This document shows, in pieces, positions 14,069-14,369 of a stretch of 14,369 nucleotides of DNA. The number at the start of each line of letters is the position of its first letter. The first letter of the stretch is position 1. This stretch comes from Gammaproteobacteria bacterium (lineage in GTDB: Bacteria > Pseudomonadota > Gammaproteobacteria > Steroidobacterales > Woeseiaceae), in the NCBI GenBank assembly GCA_030641695.1, contig DAOWGY010000220.1, positions 1 to 14,369 of the forward strand, in the 5' to 3' direction. The notes below the pieces were generated by a model. That model saw nothing but the letters and a program-made list of their open reading frames with translations. It searched no databases and had not been told where the DNA came from. The translations under genes and the position numbers were made by a program.

Positions 14069-14146
14069 CACCTTCTCCTTCGAGCAATCATTTTGATTAC
14101 GGATACGAGTTAGACGCCTGTCAGCGCCGTTTGGTTGCGAATTGCC

Positions 14147-14183
14147 TATTTTTTTGGGCCAATTTTTCGGGCTATTTTTCGCC
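14147..14183. repeat. Three T-rich direct repeats near the amidohydrolase stop
   Basis: On the plus strand three T-tracts (T7 14149-14155, T5 14163-14167, T5 14175-14179) are each followed by a short G/C-rich block (GGGC, CGGGC, CGCCC), spaced about 12-14 bases apart. On the minus strand these read as A-tracts after GGGC-type blocks at the amidohydrolase end. It is compositionally odd and may be a degenerate tandem or weak termination region. Confidence 0.3.
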
Positions 14184-14369
14184 CGCGAGGCGGTAGCGAC
14201 TGAGCAGGCCCTCGATATCGCCGCTGGAATACCAGGTCCCGCGCACCATCACGCCGTGGATGCGCCGCGTATTCGTGATGTCCTCGAGAGGATTGGCATC
14301 CAGCAACATGAGGTCGGCCGCGCGGCCTGTGGCGACGGCGCCCGTATTCAGGTTCAGAAACTCGGCAAC
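14172..14369 (-). CDS. Amidohydrolase family protein, C-terminal 65 residues only (5' end beyond window)
   Basis: The frame is open at the window edge and ends at TAG (14174-14172). The visible sequence has the amidohydrolase C-terminus pattern: TGAVATGRAADLMLLDANPLEDITNTRRIHGVMVRG, i.e. the G.A.DL.LLD.NP...I.N...I..V...G signature that returns the chain to the composite beta-sandwich domain, then a helical tail SGDIEGLLSRYRLAGEK. The metal-binding barrel lies outside the window, so the substrate (peptide, dipeptidase-like or other) cannot be judged. Its stop is 104 bases before the DUF4097-like start in the same direction. Confidence 0.85.
   Translation of the reverse strand, partial: VAEFLNLNTGAVATGRAADLMLLDANPLEDITNTRRIHGVMVRGTWYSSGDIEGLLSRYRLAGEK

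Noticed and set aside
1..14369. CRISPR arrays, phage or plasmid genes, insertion sequences, tRNA or rRNA
   Set aside because: I saw no spaced direct-repeat array, integrase, transposase, or RNA-gene-like stretch; gene content is continuous chromosomal coding.

Overview
The window reads as a moderately GC-rich bacterial chromosome segment, most likely from a gammaproteobacterium. The best taxonomic pointers are the YihG-type acyltransferase (closely resembling the enterobacterial family), the bacterial Tpm methyltransferase, DUF4404, and a DUF222/HNH protein of the kind common in marine and sediment gammaproteobacteria. No 16S or other marker is present, so anything below class is a guess. Genes are tightly packed, with many 4-14 bp overlaps and no gene-free stretch over 300 bases. 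I see no phage, plasmid, IS element, CRISPR array, tRNA or rRNA.

Layout, left to right. (1) 1-924 (+): 3' part of a DUF222/HNH protein whose HNH core appears deleted in frame. (2) 1024-2903 (+): an ArsR-type repressor, an overlapping AHSA1/SRPBCC protein, and a membrane-anchored metallo-beta-lactamase-fold protein. A TTGACA/CATAAT promoter carrying a 20-bp palindrome precedes the repressor and suggests autoregulation. (3) 4534-2876 (-): a YihG/PlsC-family acyltransferase, an unrecognised 123-residue protein and a GIY-YIG domain protein in one direction. (4) 4660-8446 (+): a two-subunit molybdenum hydroxylase (2Fe-2S subunit plus Tat-exported large subunit, isoquinoline 1-oxidoreductase type), a DUF4404 protein and a ceramidase/CREST membrane hydrolase with the full predicted metal site. 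(5) 9096-8479 (-): tpm, facing the ceramidase gene across a hairpin terminator. (6) 9256-10155 (+): folD. The 159-bp tpm/folD divergent region holds a striking cluster of interlocking hairpins and a 12-bp perfect palindrome. (7) 10806-10204 (-): a secreted Sel1-repeat protein. (8) 13146-10904 (-): a probable operon of CBS-pair protein, Tat-exported dienelactone hydrolase-like protein, secreted TPR protein and secreted mini-TonB-C protein. (9) 14068-13361 (-): an exported DUF4097-like beta-solenoid with six DDGSG-type rungs, followed by a clean intrinsic terminator. (10) 14369-14172 (-): C-terminal end of an amidohydrolase cut by the window edge.

The window is mostly ordinary housekeeping and envelope-related chromosome. 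Several proteins are predicted to be exported or membrane-bound (molybdenum hydroxylase, ceramidase-like protein, Sel1, TPR, TonB-C, DLH, DUF4097, MBL), so much of it concerns the cell envelope. I do not see a convincing new multi-gene system. The observations most worth checking are the core-deleted HNH gene, the tpm/folD hairpin cluster, the MBL protein lacking the usual metal-bridging Asp, and the ceramidase-type enzyme next to an exported molybdenum hydroxylase.
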